From Camillea tinctor (taxonomy: Eukaryota > Ascomycota > Sordariomycetes > Xylariales > Xylariaceae): a DNA stretch of 64,000 nucleotides. Shown in pieces: positions 33,915 to 45,062 of the stretch (positions are counted from its first letter, which is position 1; each line of letters starts with the position of its first letter). A program made the translations under genes and the position numbers. The DNA lies in contig MU394067.1 of assembly GCA_022578605.1 (NCBI GenBank), positions 434,001 to 498,000 on the forward strand. Reading direction: 5' to 3'. A model generated the notes under the pieces. The model was not told where the DNA came from. It worked only from the letters and a program-made list of their open reading frames with translations, and ran no database searches.

Positions 33915-35759
33915 TCACCGATCCGGCCTCTTAATCCCAGCCACAACCAAATTCCGCGGGCTCTCGCGATAATCAAACACCGGCTCCGCCCAGCAGGAAT
34001 CCACCAGATCCTCGTGCTGGCGCAGGAACAGCCAGCGGTCCGTCACGACGAGCGCCTCCACCACCACGGCGCTGAACGCCATCAGCGTCCACACGGCGCT
34101 GATCTCGCGCCGCCGCGGCGCGTACGCCGCCTCGTAGGCCGCGATCTCGGCGTCGGTGATGCCCTCCATGCGCGCGCGTATGAGCTCGCGGTTCTCGGCG
34201 TGGTACTCCGAGGCGGCGGTGATCTTGGCCACGGCGCCGCGCACGTAGGCGGCGAAGGAGCGGTAGCATTTCTTGGAGAGGGAGCCGATGATGACGGGGT
34301 TCGTGGATGTGTTGAAGGGGGTTTCGGCGGGGGGAGAAGAGGATGGGGGGTTGGTGGTGGAAGGAGGGGAGGAGGATTGGTCGTGGTACACTTTGGTGAT
34401 CACACCCCGGTCTAGGAATATCTTCTGCAGCACCGCGCGGAAGAAGTGCCGCGTGAAAAACCCCTCGCTCTCGGCCTCGGTCCAGTTCTGCGGGGCCTGG
34501 CAGGCCATCATGCGCGCTGTGATGTTAAGACGTATACCGCTTCCTTCTCCTTTCTCACTGCTGTTGTTGTTATAAGTACCGAGGCGCTCGCTCATCGGGA
34601 ACCCGTGCGGGTCGCGCCGGGCCGACTCCCGGATCACGCGCCCGTTGAGCGCCTGCAGGCTCGGCCGCATGTAGGGGTGCTTGTAGGTCGGCGGGCCCAG
34701 CCGCTCCGTCATCAGGTTGTAGCAGCACCCCACGATGGCGACGGCGCGCACGCGCGGGTTCAGCACCAGCGACCGGATCCCGTGGTGCGAGAGGTTCCCG
34801 CAGCTGTGGATCGATATGGCCATCAGGTGCAGGTCGCCTCGCGGATCCGCGGCAGCGGGGAGCGGTGATTCCTCCAGCTGGCTCACGACGTCGCTTAGGT
34901 CGCCTGACTCGAGACGCCCTTCGACGTATTGTATGAAGCCTTTGCCTTCCTCGGGGGTGTACACGAACTGTGACGTATCCCTGGCGCTGAGATCGGCCTC
35001 GAAGCCGTCCACGACTTTGACAGGCTTGGAGGCCCGGTTTAGGGCTTTCTGGTCCAGCTGGTCCTCGGGCGTCATGCTGTCCAGCTGCTGGAGGAAGAGT
35101 TTCTTATTACGTATGACCTTGGGCTTCTCGGTGATGCCCGCGAGCATGTCCAGCTCTTTGGCCCCGAGGATGTTGTGTTGCCGCCCCTCTACGGCGACGA
35201 TCTGCTTGTTGTAGGGCGCACTCGCCAATGCGCGCCCTAGGTAGTTCTGGCCGCTGCCGAAGTCAACAAAGTGCGTGATACTGCTGCTCTCCCCCGGGTA
35301 CTCGGCCGCGATGCGACTCGCAAGTCCGTCCACGTAGCTCGCGAAGCTCCGCACTTCGTGCATCTTCTTCGGGTTCATGCCAACGGAGACCTGCCGCGTG
35401 AGCTTAGGCAGCTTGTCCGTGTTGGTAGAGAACTCGCGTGCTAGCGAAAACCTCCTTATGTCCTTGATGTAGGCCAGGAAGCTCTCAGGGGGTTGCGGAT
35501 CCCGAAGTGCATCCAAGTCGTCCCTCATAAGGAGGTCCAGGAGGCGCGTGGAATCGCATTGCAAGAGGTAGGACTGCCATTCTTGCGGCACAGCAGCACT
35601 GAAGAGGCCTGGCTCGGTGGTGAAGAAGTCTAGGATGTGCACACCCCCACACAGAATTTGGAACGTGTCTGAGGTTGTTGCAAACTCGAGAAGGCTCTCG
35701 ACGTACTCCTCGACATTGCTCCAGCAATCTGCATACGGCAGGGGTTTTGAGGGTTTCAT
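33915..35759 (-). CDS. METTL25/RRNAD1-like methyltransferase
   Basis: Single exon of 614 residues. The family has a Rossmann-fold S-adenosylmethionine methyltransferase domain; its substrate is not well established. The SAM-binding motif is ITHFVDFGSGQNYLGRALAS at about 161-180, preceded by the family block MNPKKMHEVRSFASYVDGLA at about 128-147 and followed by IVAVEGRQHNILGAKELDML. A second conserved segment is IHSCGNLSHHGIRSLVLNPR, then VAIVGCCYNLMTERLG. A Ser/Pro-rich insert near 455-480 separates this from a C-terminal helical region (ISAVWTLMAFSAVVVEALVV). The gene has no intron. The start MKPSKPLPYADCW is the first ATG of the frame and fits the beginning of the family's N-terminal helix. 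The gene borders the gene-poor block on its 3' side. Confidence 0.88.
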   Translation of the reverse strand: MKPSKPLPYADCWSNVEEYVESLLEFATTSDTFQILCGGVHILDFFTTEPGLFSAAVPQEWQSYLLQCDSTRLLDLLMRDDLDALRDPQPPESFLAYIKDIRRFSLAREFSTNTDKLPKLTRQVSVGMNPKKMHEVRSFASYVDGLASRIAAEYPGESSSITHFVDFGSGQNYLGRALASAPYNKQIVAVEGRQHNILGAKELDMLAGITEKPKVIRNKKLFLQQLDSMTPEDQLDQKALNRASKPVKVVDGFEADLSARDTSQFVYTPEEGKGFIQYVEGRLESGDLSDVVSQLEESPLPAAADPRGDLHLMAISIHSCGNLSHHGIRSLVLNPRVRAVAIVGCCYNLMTERLGPPTYKHPYMRPSLQALNGRVIRESARRDPHGFPMSERLGTYNNNSSEKGEGSGIRLNITARMMACQAPQNWTEAESEGFFTRHFFRAVLQKIFLDRGVITKVYHDQSSSPPSTTNPPSSSPPAETPFNTSTNPVIIGSLSKKCYRSFAAYVRGAVAKITAASEYHAENRELIRARMEGITDAEIAAYEAAYAPRRREISAVWTLMAFSAVVVEALVVTDRWLFLRQHEDLVDSCWAEPVFDYRESPRNLVVAGIKRPDR

Positions 35760-36308
35760 AGTGGAATATATAAAATCGTTATGAATTGAACATTTTTTTT
35801 AGCATACCTAAATTTTATATAGGTCAGGATATTTTCATTATATTTAAAACTAGTTGAGATTAACGAATAATATCTGGGTTTAGATATATCTCTGAGTAAG
35901 ATATTTTGGTGTTGCAAGTTAAAAGAGAGAGAAAAAAGCTTTATGCATTAAACGAGTTTCCAAGTTTCCCTAAAATCATGTCCGAAGCTACCACGTCATT
36001 CCCGCCATGCTAGTGCAGTTGAACCCTGCCAAAGCCGCGTTATCGCATTGGGGGGACATTACTTTTAAGGTTTCCATTCGCATACATCCATAACCTAGGT
36101 ACATCCATCCATCCATCCCTTTTTAGTATCCAACCTTGACACTCCAACTTACATAATACAAATACTATACACATTCTCCCATTCCTGCCCTTCCTCTCCT
36201 TCTTTTCCATCTAAGGGAAACCAAACCATTTTTTCTGATGTAGTCGGTCGGTCGGTCGATGAATCCGATAACCCGCAAACCACCCAACGTCGTCTTCGAT
36301 TCGGCAGG
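35760..36308. other. Divergent promoter region, METTL25-like / TLG1
   Basis: 549 bp between divergent starts. AT-rich on the methyltransferase side; CATC tetranucleotide repeats at about 36101-36118, and three tandem TCGG units at about 36243-36257 in the TLG1 leader. No gene. Confidence 0.5.
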
Positions 36309-37147
36309 ATGATGTCCTCAACTAACGAGGAGGACCCATTCCTCCAAGTCCAGCAGTACGCCTTTTGCCTTTTCCCTCCCCTCCCCCCCTCTTCCCTACC
36401 CATCGCTAACCCCCCACCAGAGATGTCCTCGCGCAAATGCAAACCGCCCGGCCGCTCTTCGCCTCCTACCTGCGCATCCGCAGCCTCAGCGGGTCCACCG
36501 CGTCCCCCTCGCCCGAGCTCGCCTCCGCGCGCGCAGACCTCGAATCCGCGCTAGCCAGCCTCGGCGAAGACCTGGCGGACCTCATCGAAGCAGTCAAGGC
36601 GGTGGAGGCGGCGCCGTCGTCGTACGGGCTGTCCGCGCACGAGGTCACGCGGCGCAAGCGGCTGGTGCAAGAGATCGGGGGCGAGGTGGAGGACATGCGC
36701 GAGGAGCTCTCCTCCTCCCCCTCTTCCTCCTCGCGACAGAAATCCACGCCCGCCGCCCGCGCCGCCCGCGCCGCCGCCAGCAGCGACCTCCCGGACCCGG
36801 ACTCGTTCGCGGCGGCGGGGGACGACGGCGCGGACACGTACGCGGAGTTCGAGCACACGCAGCAGCTGCAGATGATGCGCGAGCAGGACACGCAGCTCGA
36901 CGGGGTGTTCGCGACGGTGGGCAGCCTGCGGCGGCAGGCGGACGACATGGGGCGGGAGCTGGAGGAGCAGCGCGAGATGCTGGAGCAGGTGGATAGTTTG
37001 GCGGATCGGGTGAGCGGGCGGCTGCAGACGGGGGTGCAGAAGCTGGGGTACGTGATGCGCAAGAATGAGGATCGGTATAGTAGCTGCTGCATCGCAGTGC
37101 TAATTTTTGTGCTAATCGTGCTGTTGGTGCTGCTGCTGGTTTTGTGA
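36309..37147 (+). CDS. TLG1: t-SNARE Tlg1 (syntaxin 6/10 family)
   Basis: Two exons, 36309-36355 and 36421-37147, with a 65-nt intron; 257 residues. Tlg1 is a Qc-SNARE for endosome-to-late-Golgi traffic. The N-terminal syntaxin-6 domain begins DPFLQVQQDVLAQMQTARPL across the intron and runs to about residue 105 (AHEVTRRKRLVQEIGGEVED). A Ser/Ala/Asp linker leads to the SNARE motif at about 160-220: MMREQDTQLDGVFATVGSLR, with the Q layer typical of the family, then LADRVSGRLQTGVQKLGYVM. A C-terminal membrane anchor of about 22 hydrophobic residues follows (CCIAVLIFVLIVLLVLLLVL), preceded by a Cys pair that could be palmitoylated. Two ATGs stand in tandem at the start (36309 and 36312); either would serve. 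Length fits the family. Confidence 0.94.
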
Positions 37148-37963
37148 GAAAGGAGGTAGTGGGGAGGGAAGGGGTGGAATAGGGATGGGTTTGGTGGTGG
37201 GAGGTGAGAGCGGAAGATGGGGAAAGGGGGTGATGCGATGACAAGGAATATAGCATACGAGAAAAAGAAGAAAGAGAAAAGAATAGGATTATCGGGTCAT
37301 ACGGGGTTAGGGAGTTGATTTTGATCTTACTATGAGAGAGCCATTAAGAAGGAGAAGCGCAACGCAAGGTTTAGAAAGCGAAGTGTTCTGTTACTTTTTA
37401 GACGTCATGTTTACTGTTTCACTACTGTAATGGTGTCAAGTTAAGAGCTTTTGGGACGAGGAGTTTGAAGAGTTGAGGGTCGAGAGAATTGGTTTGGTCA
37501 AATTATGCGTCCACGATGCATGCCTGTTTATTTTTTATTGTGTAAGAACCACACCAATCCGATGGGTATATTCTAAAAAGAAGAAAATCGAAAACAAAAG
37601 AAAACACCACACACTCGACAACATAGAAGAGAAGAGAAGAGGGAAAGGAAAATCACCAGATATAACCTAACGTTTGCGCTGGTATGATATAGTTATTGAT
37701 TCCGCCCTTCCTTCTCCCCCTCCTCTCTTTTTCTTCCTATGTAGACGAGGAAAAGGGAGGGAATGAGAATGCCTTATTAGCCTAGCTTTCTACTAGTTCA
37801 TATCCTCCCCCTTTCCAATCGTATGCTGGAGAGTGAACTTCAGATACTAATAGAGTAGGTAGAGAGGGGAAAAACAAAAGAGAAGAATAAAAAACAAAGA
37901 CACGATCATGACATGAGTCCAAACGCCGCTCTTGAAAAGCCCCCAAGTTTTCATCCAGATTCG
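37148..37963. other. Intergenic spacer between converging genes
   Basis: 3' flanks of TLG1 (+) and GLE1 (-). GA-rich runs near 37255-37285 and 37610-37650; no coding sequence seen. Confidence 0.55.
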
Positions 37964-39728
37964 TTACAGTTGAAGTCCTATATCCCTTTTTAAGATCGAA
38001 GCCAGCACCTGCAGGCCCGACACGGCCGGGGTCTTGTCCTGGGCTTTGGCCGGGAACTCGACCAGCGCCTTGCGGAGCGCGGCGATGGCCGCAGTGCCGT
38101 AGAAGGTGAGGAACCGCTCCTCGTAGATCTCGATCATGGCCCGCAGCACGACGCACTGCGTGTTCGATATCTCGGCCGGCGGGGTGTTGACGATGCGCGC
38201 CAGGCTCGTCCAGTACCGCGACGGCGGCCAAGGGTTCGTGTTGGGCGACTTGGAGAAGTCGCGCAAAGCGATAGCTGCGTATCCCACGCCCAGCCCCTTC
38301 ATACGGTCCGTGTGCTGCTGCTCAGGCGTCCAACCGGGTCCGTCCTTCTTCCAGCCCAGCCGCAGACGCCCCTGCTCCGTCTTCTCGCTCCCCCGATACC
38401 CGAAGAGCACCGGACATACCACGCGGAACTTGGCCATGAGGATGTCGATGAGGGTCTTGCCGCGCCAGAGGTAGGCTTTGTTGGAGAAGACCATGGCCGC
38501 AATGACCCCGATGGGATCGGCCGTCTTGGGCTGGGCGCCGCACTCGTTGATGAATTGGTTGATGACGGCCTTGGCAAAGTGGTTAAGCAGGTAGAGGAAA
38601 AGCGACGGCAGGTGTGTCTCGTTGTGCATAGCTCCCTCTGCCGGCTCTCGCTTGTCTGTGATGAAGTTCAGGGGGTCCACAGGCGAGCTCGGTACAGACC
38701 CGCTAAGAGACTCATTCAAGAGCTGTTGGATGGCAGCGATCTAGGTTGACGGTTAGTTTGGAGTGGCGTGGTTTAAAATTTACCTAGTCTCGAGCGTAGA
38801 CAGATATCTAACTTACCTGTTTCTTGTTTCCTCCCCTTTCACTCACGAGCTGGCCCATGTTCTTCCTAAGTTCCCGCCGCATGTCGCCCATCCGTTGCTT
38901 CAAGACCGGAGACGATTTGGCTTCTTGGGCTATCGACGCCCGCAGTTTCTTCAGGTTCTGATGTATCTCGACATACCGATCCTTATCTGGACTGGGGGCC
39001 AGGGGTTTCGGGGGGGCCTGGGCGAAGCCATTCTGTTGAGTGGGTAGGGGTGATGCCGCCGCCCTTGCGAAGGGATTTACCGCGGCTGTTGGCTGAGAGA
39101 ATGGAGAGGGCTTGGCCAGGGGTTGCGATGACGGTTGTTGTTGCTGCTGTTGAAAGGGGTTTTGGGCCGGAGCTAGCTGGGTGGCCTTAACACCATTGAG
39201 CTGGTGGGCTTGGGTATTTTTCAAGGCATCTTGTGGGAGGCCAAAAGGCGATGGTTTCGTGCTTGTCGCAGCTTGTCCTAGTGGGGAGGCAAAGGCTGAT
39301 TGATGGTTCGACGTGGCAGAGCCATTTACCTTTGTGGCTGCAACGGCCACGGCTGGTGGATGGGGAGGATCTGGGGGTGGTGCCTCGGGTGGTAGTTTCG
39401 GGACGGTCTTTGCTCTGAGAGCTCGTAACCGCTCCTCTTCGGCCCTTAGACGCTCCTCTGTGCGTATGCGGTCCTCTTCTTTTTTCTGTTGCTGGCGTAT
39501 CCTTAACTCCTGCTCCTGCAATCTCTTCTGCTCTTCCTGCAAGGTATGTTCGTGGTAGACTCTTATGGCGGTCTCCCGCACACGTTCGTGCTCGGCCTGG
39601 GCTGCGGCGAGGGCATCTTGGTGACTGAGCTCGGTGTGTCGATTTTCAGATAAAAGGTCGGACAGTCGACCACGGGTTGGACTCGACCATTGACGTGATC
39701 TTCGTGGGGCCGGCGAAGAACCAGCCAT
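37964..39728 (-). CDS. GLE1: mRNA export factor Gle1 (nucleoporin)
   Basis: Two exons, 38817-39728 and 37964-38740, with a 76-nt intron (GTAAGT donor, CCTAG acceptor); 562 residues. Gle1 sits on the cytoplasmic face of the nuclear pore and, with inositol hexakisphosphate, activates the DEAD-box ATPase Dbp5 during mRNA export. The protein starts MAGSSPAPRRSRQW. A strongly charged coiled coil spans about residues 40-110 (HTLQEEQKRLQEQELRIRQQ, RIRTEERLRAEEERLRALRA). A Pro/Gln/Ala-rich linker with QNPFQQQQQQ follows. The Gle1 domain covers about 250-560: FLYLLNHFAKAVINQFINEC, PIGVIAAMVFSNKAYLWRGK, TLIDILMAKFRVVCPVLFGY, GLGVGYAAIALRDFSKSPNT and PWPPSRYWTSLARIVN. An in-frame ATG at 39803 would add 25 residues that look untranslated. 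Length matches fungal Gle1. Confidence 0.95.
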
Positions 39729-40935
39729 TGCGTTGTCGGAGGGGTGGTTATGATTGCGCCATGTGGGAATCAGACAAAGTAGAGAGATCGGGATTCGGGA
39801 CAAAGAATTGACAAGGAGCAGAATACCTAGGCTAATGGTATAAGAAGTAAAGATTAAAAAAGTAAAAAAAAAAGAAAAGTAAAAAGGTATTCAGCAACTC
39901 AACTAAAGCTCGATTGTGGGTTTTCGGGGGCAGTTTTGTTCTGTTCTGTGTTCTGTTCTGTTTTCTGTTCTGGTCTAGTCTCTGTATTCCCAAAAGTTGC
40001 TGTAGTGGGAACGGATTTATTAGACGCGGCTGGGGACAAGAGACAGACACGAAATTGGAACAATGAGCAGGGATTACTAGTGCCGCGGTATCGAATGGTT
40101 ATCTACATATGTACGCACTTATGCAGCGTATTACCTAATCACACCATGCACCTGCACCTGACCTTTTTTTTTTATACTTGACAACGCAGAGGAAAGGAAT
40201 AAAAGGTTATGCTTACATACTCCATTCTACGGATGGTAATTCATTCTGCCTTTCTTTAGTATCATCTTTTCTTCTTCTCCTTGAACTTATCTATAACTAA
40301 ACCTACACTACAATCGTTGAATTAAAATTGATGCAATCACCAAAACCCACAACAACGCCCACACTCTCACTCTTAGTCTTTTCAGTACCAGGTAGAAAAA
40401 AAACCATAATGAAATATATAATGAAACAACTAGACGACATTCGATTTAGAAACCATCAGATGTCTATTCTCGCCCCCTATTGTTCTCCCTTCATCCCATG
40501 CCAAGGTAACGTGAACCCCATCTTGGCTTCGTTAGCCATGTTGGCCTTCAAGTCATCCACAATTCAATCCTCGATCCCAAGCTCACCGGCCACATGAGTG
40601 TCGTCGCCGGTTCGGCCCAGGAACGCTAGCGACATGTTATCTCGCATCATCCTCGTTTCTGGTCATCCAGACTAACAAGTCGGTCGGGGACGAGTTATAC
40701 TAGGCTAAGCTACGCATTCAGCGCATATTTCACCTAGAAAACCGACTAGAACTGCTTCACCACTATTGCCAACGATGTAAATGTATGGATTCGGAACAGC
40801 TTTGCCAGAACCAGCGTGCTCCTGCGACTTGCATTGGGAAAGCGAATCGGCCGCATACGTGCCAAGCATAAATTGTTGTTATCGTCTTTCTTTCATACAT
40901 ATATGAACTAGATTGCCACGATATCAATCAGCTCA
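39729..40935. other. Intergenic spacer upstream of GLE1
   Basis: Contains A-runs at about 39855-39880, a cluster of TGTTCTG words at 39935-39972, a T-run at 40162-40172, and otherwise AT-rich DNA. No gene seen. Confidence 0.5.
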
Positions 40936-41007
40936 AGCATCTTGGCGCAGTGGAAGCGCGCCGGGCTCATAACCCGGAGGACCTCCGATCGAAACGGAGA
41001 GATGCTA
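40936..41007 (+). tRNA. Initiator tRNA-Met (CAU)
   Basis: A 72-nt cloverleaf without intron. The acceptor stem AGCATCT pairs perfectly with AGATGCT, with discriminator A at 41007. The D arm is TGGCGCAGTGGAAGCGCG. The anticodon arm is CCGGG-CTCATAA-CCCGG, with CAT as anticodon. The T arm is CTCCG-ATCGAAA-CGGAG. Features of eukaryotic initiator tRNA are all present: an A1:T72 first pair, three G:C pairs at the base of the anticodon stem (GGG/CCC), and AUCG instead of TTCG at the start of the T loop. A run of 11 T at about 41020-41031 downstream would terminate RNA polymerase III. Confidence 0.96.
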
Positions 41008-41019
41008 ATCAGCAACCTT

Positions 41020-41031
41020 CTTTTTTTTTTC
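41020..41031 (+). terminator. RNA polymerase III T-run terminator
   Basis: An uninterrupted T tract about 15 nt after the tRNA 3' end, the usual pol III stop signal. Confidence 0.7.
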
Positions 41032-43262
41032 CCCTTCTTTTTAAGGTAGTCTGTCTTTCCGCCCTGGATATTAGTTACGCTTGATCTGCACCCGAAGTCT
41101 AGCATTCATTTCACAAGTTCGTTGGTGAAGCGCCTACAGTCCTGGATCTGGGTGGATTGATCACGGGAGAGGCTCTCTAGCAAACTCACATAGGATTCCG
41201 CCAAGCATCCCAGAATATTGTCGACGTTCGCATAAGACGAAATTAAAAGTATAACAGTATCTCCTAAAATCAACCTACAAACGACAAAGGTTTGAGAACA
41301 GCGCTGAGGGTAACAACTGTACCGAGGTCACAGGGATTTCTCGATAGCAGCTCAAATATCCGTCGTTGTGCTTTATTATTGTCAATGACTCCGTAACGAA
41401 CGATGTCACTACTGAATCCCCATTTTTCAGACTGGAGGCACAAGAAGCAGTGATTCTCCAGCAAACTTAGGTTCATAGACACATAATAGGCGGCAATTAT
41501 CTTTACCTCATCGCCTTTAGAGGTGTTTAAGGGTTCATCCCTAGGCAGTTTTGAATGGGAGTTGGAGCGCACAACTTGGAACTTCTCGGAACGACTCACT
41601 AGACATTTTGCCCTATGGCACATTGCATTTATATCTTCGCCGGTAATCTCGTCACAGACTACTCTTGGAACTGGCAATGTTCCCCCCTCTAATCCAAGTT
41701 ATGGAACTTACATCTACAGCATAGTATGATCTTGGTATCTAAAAGAGTACAGTAATACCATGCGTAGGAGATGTTGCATTACCATAAAAGCAGGGACAAT
41801 ATCCCCAACAGAATTAGAAAAAAGCTAACAATAGTCTAAAACTTGAAGCTCTGTAGTGGCCTTGAGTAATAGGCTATTTAATTGAATACTCAGTGTGCAT
41901 TTTGACCTGTTACGCATAGTGATGTTTACCTCAAGCCCCTATCTTCTTTCACAAAATATAATTCTATTCCTAAGAAAGGTCTATGAAGACGGGTTAGATC
42001 CCAGGATGAAGATATGTGTTGCCTATTGCATTACCAGCGACTTAACTGAAAGAACCAGCCCCCGGTTGAAAAGCGATACTCAGTATGGTGGGGTGTAGAG
42101 AAATATTTACTCGGTCCCTCAGCCCTAAGTAGTTGACGCTCTGCAGCGACCCCAGAACTAATTCATAACTTGGTCGTACAAAATATTCTACCAAATTCAT
42201 CATTGTGCCCGATTTAACATAACCTGATAGAATCTATTTACATCAGGGGCAAAAGACGGGCAGGCTAGAGGGGAGTTTACAAACGCCCTAGCCAGCCCAT
42301 GATAAATGTAGAAGCAAGCTCATCCACTACCATTTGATGAGATTCGTGAAATACTGGGCTCCAATTCATCACACCAACATGCACTCTAGGTCGAACATCC
42401 TTCCACAGCCTCCAGAGGACTACCAGCCCCGCGAGCACTGTAAAGACCGTTTCTAACAGGATACTCCGCTAAGGACCCGGCCTCTCGGACCTACCACGGG
42501 CATTCAAAACTAACGCTAAGCTTGCTAAGACGTTCAGCCAAGCGTTGAATCCTATACCAAGGGGGGTCAACTATTGGAGTAGTAGCACTCTCGGTTTTGG
42601 AGAAGACCTTTAGGTCGCTAGTTAGGATCAGAACTCATGATGATTTATGGTGTTCTTACCAATAGCAATCTGGTAGGTGACCTATTGTCCAAGAAGCAAC
42701 TTCTGTCTAGAGACGTCTTGAACCCGTTTTCATTGTATCTATTTACTAGTGTTCACGATCGCATTTGTCAGGTTATAGACTTGTACGATGTGAGTTGCTC
42801 GATTACCCGCCACAGATGTGCACATACATGTGGCCTCCTATTGGCCCAGTGACTACGCCGCGTCCCCGAATAGGAAAGATGCTATGGCGCTAAAGCAATC
42901 GAAGTCGAGACTCGACATATCATCAAGACATAACTCAAGATTTACGAAACCACGCATGTGATCAATGAGATTTTTTTTTGCTCGTTTTGGCTGCTTTAGA
43001 AGCTCTTAGTTAGGTCGCTCTTTAGACTTACCCCAGAAAAAAATATCAAAGTGAGTCAAATTCTGTGAAAATGAACTATAATGAGAACATATAGTCGGAG
43101 AAGGTTTGGAAGCACTCTGCGGGTATCGTTGAAAAGCAACCAATTCCGTTTATTCAGTGCCAGAAGCAGACTTCGAGCATTCTCTAATAAGGCCGAAGCT
43201 TCATAGAAAGCAATACCCCTGATTTCCCTCCCCCTTTCCCCTTTCCCCTTTCTTCCCAACCC
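41032..43262. other. Intergenic spacer, no recognised gene
   Basis: 2.2 kb with intermediate GC and no clear gene. The largest frame, 41270-41677 on the minus strand (135 codons, starting MPVPRVVCDEITGEDINAMC), has mixed codon use and no family I recognise; it may be a decayed fragment. The 3' flank of the GMC oxidoreductase, with a CCCTTTCC repeat, lies at 43225-43262. Confidence 0.45.
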
Positions 43263-45062
43263 TCACAAACCCCCCTCCTTCCTCCCCCTCGCCCTGCGCT
43301 TATCCTCTCCCCCAATAACCCGCGCCGCCACCTCCGCGAGCGCATACACGGACGCATGCGTGTGGCACGTCGTAATCGCCGGAAACGCGCTGCTATCCAC
43401 GACGCGCAGCCCGCCGACCCCTTTCACCCTGAACCCGCTATCCAGCGCCCGGCCCAGCGCCACCGTGCCGACGGGGTGGTGGAACGTCTGGGCGATGTCG
43501 CGGAAGACCTGCGCCTCGGTGCGGTTCGGGCCGGGGAACAGCTCGCGCACGCCGACCCGCGCCGACCGCGTCACGCCGAGCAGCCGGCCCAGCCCGTACC
43601 GCGCCACCGCGTAGTCCGCGTCGCTCCCGAAGTACCGGCTGTCGATCAGCGGCGCGTCGCGGTACGACGCCGAGCTCAGCCGCACCGTGCCCGACGCTTC
43701 CGGCTGCACGAGCGCGACGAACGCCGTCGCTGCGTTGTACTCCGCGCCGGCGTACTCCGCCAGGAAGGAGGTCCCCGCGTACTGGTAGGCCAGGTGCGGC
43801 CGGTCCGCCGGCAGCGACAGGTAGTAGGACATGTTGGCCCCGGGGTCGAGGGCTCGCAGAACCGCGTCGGGCACGCGCTCGGTGAGGAAGGTGGATGATT
43901 GCGGGCCGGGCTCGGAGAGCGGCCCGCCTGCCGTGGCGTGGTACTCGGCTTCGAGGGCGGAGAGCACGGTGCTGTTGGAGAGCGAGGAGGCGGTTACGAT
44001 GGAGGGCGGCACGGAGAAGATGGTGGCGAGCATGTGGTGGTCCCGTAGGTTGGATCCTACCTCCGGGCTGTCTTTCACGAGGGGCACGCCTACGGCCGAG
44101 AGGTGCGCCTGTGGTCCAATGCCGGAGAGGAGGAGCAGCCGCGGCGAGTTGATGGCCCCGGCGCTGACGATGACTTCGTTACCGGTGACGGTGGTGATTG
44201 GGGATGTGTCGTCGTCTGCGGCAACGTAGTCTACGCCGACGGCCCGCGGGGACGCCGGGTCGCTTGTATCGAAGTTGATCTTCACTACGCGCGAGCCGTG
44301 CAGGATCTTGACGTTGGGTTTGCTGGCAGCGCGATAGCCGTAAGCGGTCCAGGCGTACGAACGCGTGCCGTTGGAGTTGCGCACGGCGTGAGGGCCGCCC
44401 TTGACGAGCCCGATGCCGGTGCCGTCCGTCAAGTCTGCGGTTTTAGCGGGCTGGTACGGGTCGTTCAGCCAGGCATTCCAGAAATCGGGCTCGAGTTGTG
44501 ATAGCCGATCGGGGCGGTCGTAGCTCACGAACACAGGCCCGTCCTCGCTAAAGACGGTCGTGTTGATAGGCTGCTCGTAGGGCAGAGGGTCCGGGACGTA
44601 CAGGTTGGCGCTGTTGCGGAAGTCCTGCACAATGTTGTCCCAGGCAAGATCCTCGATACCTGAGACTTCGGCCCATTCGTCAAAGACAGACTTCGCGCCG
44701 CGGCAGTAGGCCATGAAGTTGATCCCCGAACCCCCTCCGAAAACTCGTCCTTGGTGCAGTGCTGGCGTTGCGCCACTCAACCTCGTCTGGGGGACCACCG
44801 TGAAGTTCCAGGAGTACTTACTAGGCCATAGCTGTCCGGACAAAGCTGGCGTGCTCACCAGCGGATCGCCAGTAGGGTCGGGTCCAGCTTCGAGTAGCAA
44901 AACCGAGTGGTTGGGGTTTTCCGATAGTCTGTCTGCTAGGACCAAGCCCGCGATCCCTCCACCGGCGATGACGAAGTCGTAGTCGCCTCCACTGCTGGCC
45001 TGGGCGAGACACGGGAATACCGCAGTGGAAACAAACAGAGACAGAGTCGGCCACATCATCAT
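43263..45062 (-). CDS. Secreted GMC-family FAD oxidoreductase
   Basis: Single exon, 599 residues. Glucose-methanol-choline oxidoreductases oxidise alcohols, sugars or aryl alcohols with FAD; members are secreted or used in secondary metabolism. A signal peptide (about residues 1-22, WPTLSLFVSTAVFPCLAQAS) is followed by the FAD fold YDFVIAGGGIAGLVLADRLS with G-x-G-x-x-G at 34-39 and VLLLEAG. GMC signature regions follow: HQGRVFGGGSGINFMAYCRG and EVIVSAGAINSPRLLLLSGI. The C-terminal catalytic part has HHPVGTVALG (His near 529) and CHTHASVYALAE (His near 567), matching the His/His pair of glucose oxidase. The usual HPVGT-C is HPVGT-V here. Several N-x-S/T sequons fit secretion. The substrate cannot be told. 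The gene is isolated by more than 2 kb of spacer on both sides, with very GC-rich codons. Confidence 0.93.
   Translation of the reverse strand: MMMWPTLSLFVSTAVFPCLAQASSGGDYDFVIAGGGIAGLVLADRLSENPNHSVLLLEAGPDPTGDPLVSTPALSGQLWPSKYSWNFTVVPQTRLSGATPALHQGRVFGGGSGINFMAYCRGAKSVFDEWAEVSGIEDLAWDNIVQDFRNSANLYVPDPLPYEQPINTTVFSEDGPVFVSYDRPDRLSQLEPDFWNAWLNDPYQPAKTADLTDGTGIGLVKGGPHAVRNSNGTRSYAWTAYGYRAASKPNVKILHGSRVVKINFDTSDPASPRAVGVDYVAADDDTSPITTVTGNEVIVSAGAINSPRLLLLSGIGPQAHLSAVGVPLVKDSPEVGSNLRDHHMLATIFSVPPSIVTASSLSNSTVLSALEAEYHATAGGPLSEPGPQSSTFLTERVPDAVLRALDPGANMSYYLSLPADRPHLAYQYAGTSFLAEYAGAEYNAATAFVALVQPEASGTVRLSSASYRDAPLIDSRYFGSDADYAVARYGLGRLLGVTRSARVGVRELFPGPNRTEAQVFRDIAQTFHHPVGTVALGRALDSGFRVKGVGGLRVVDSSAFPAITTCHTHASVYALAEVAARVIGGEDKRRARGRKEGGL

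Noticed and set aside
33840..34415. 191-codon plus-strand frame
   Set aside because: Antisense shadow of the METTL25-like gene C-terminus.
41270..41677. 135-codon minus-strand frame starting MPVPRVVCDE
   Set aside because: Neutral codon use, no motif and no supporting neighbours; kept only as a note in the spacer entry.
43356..43898. 180-codon Arg-rich plus-strand frame
   Set aside because: Antisense of the GMC oxidoreductase C-terminus in GC-rich DNA.
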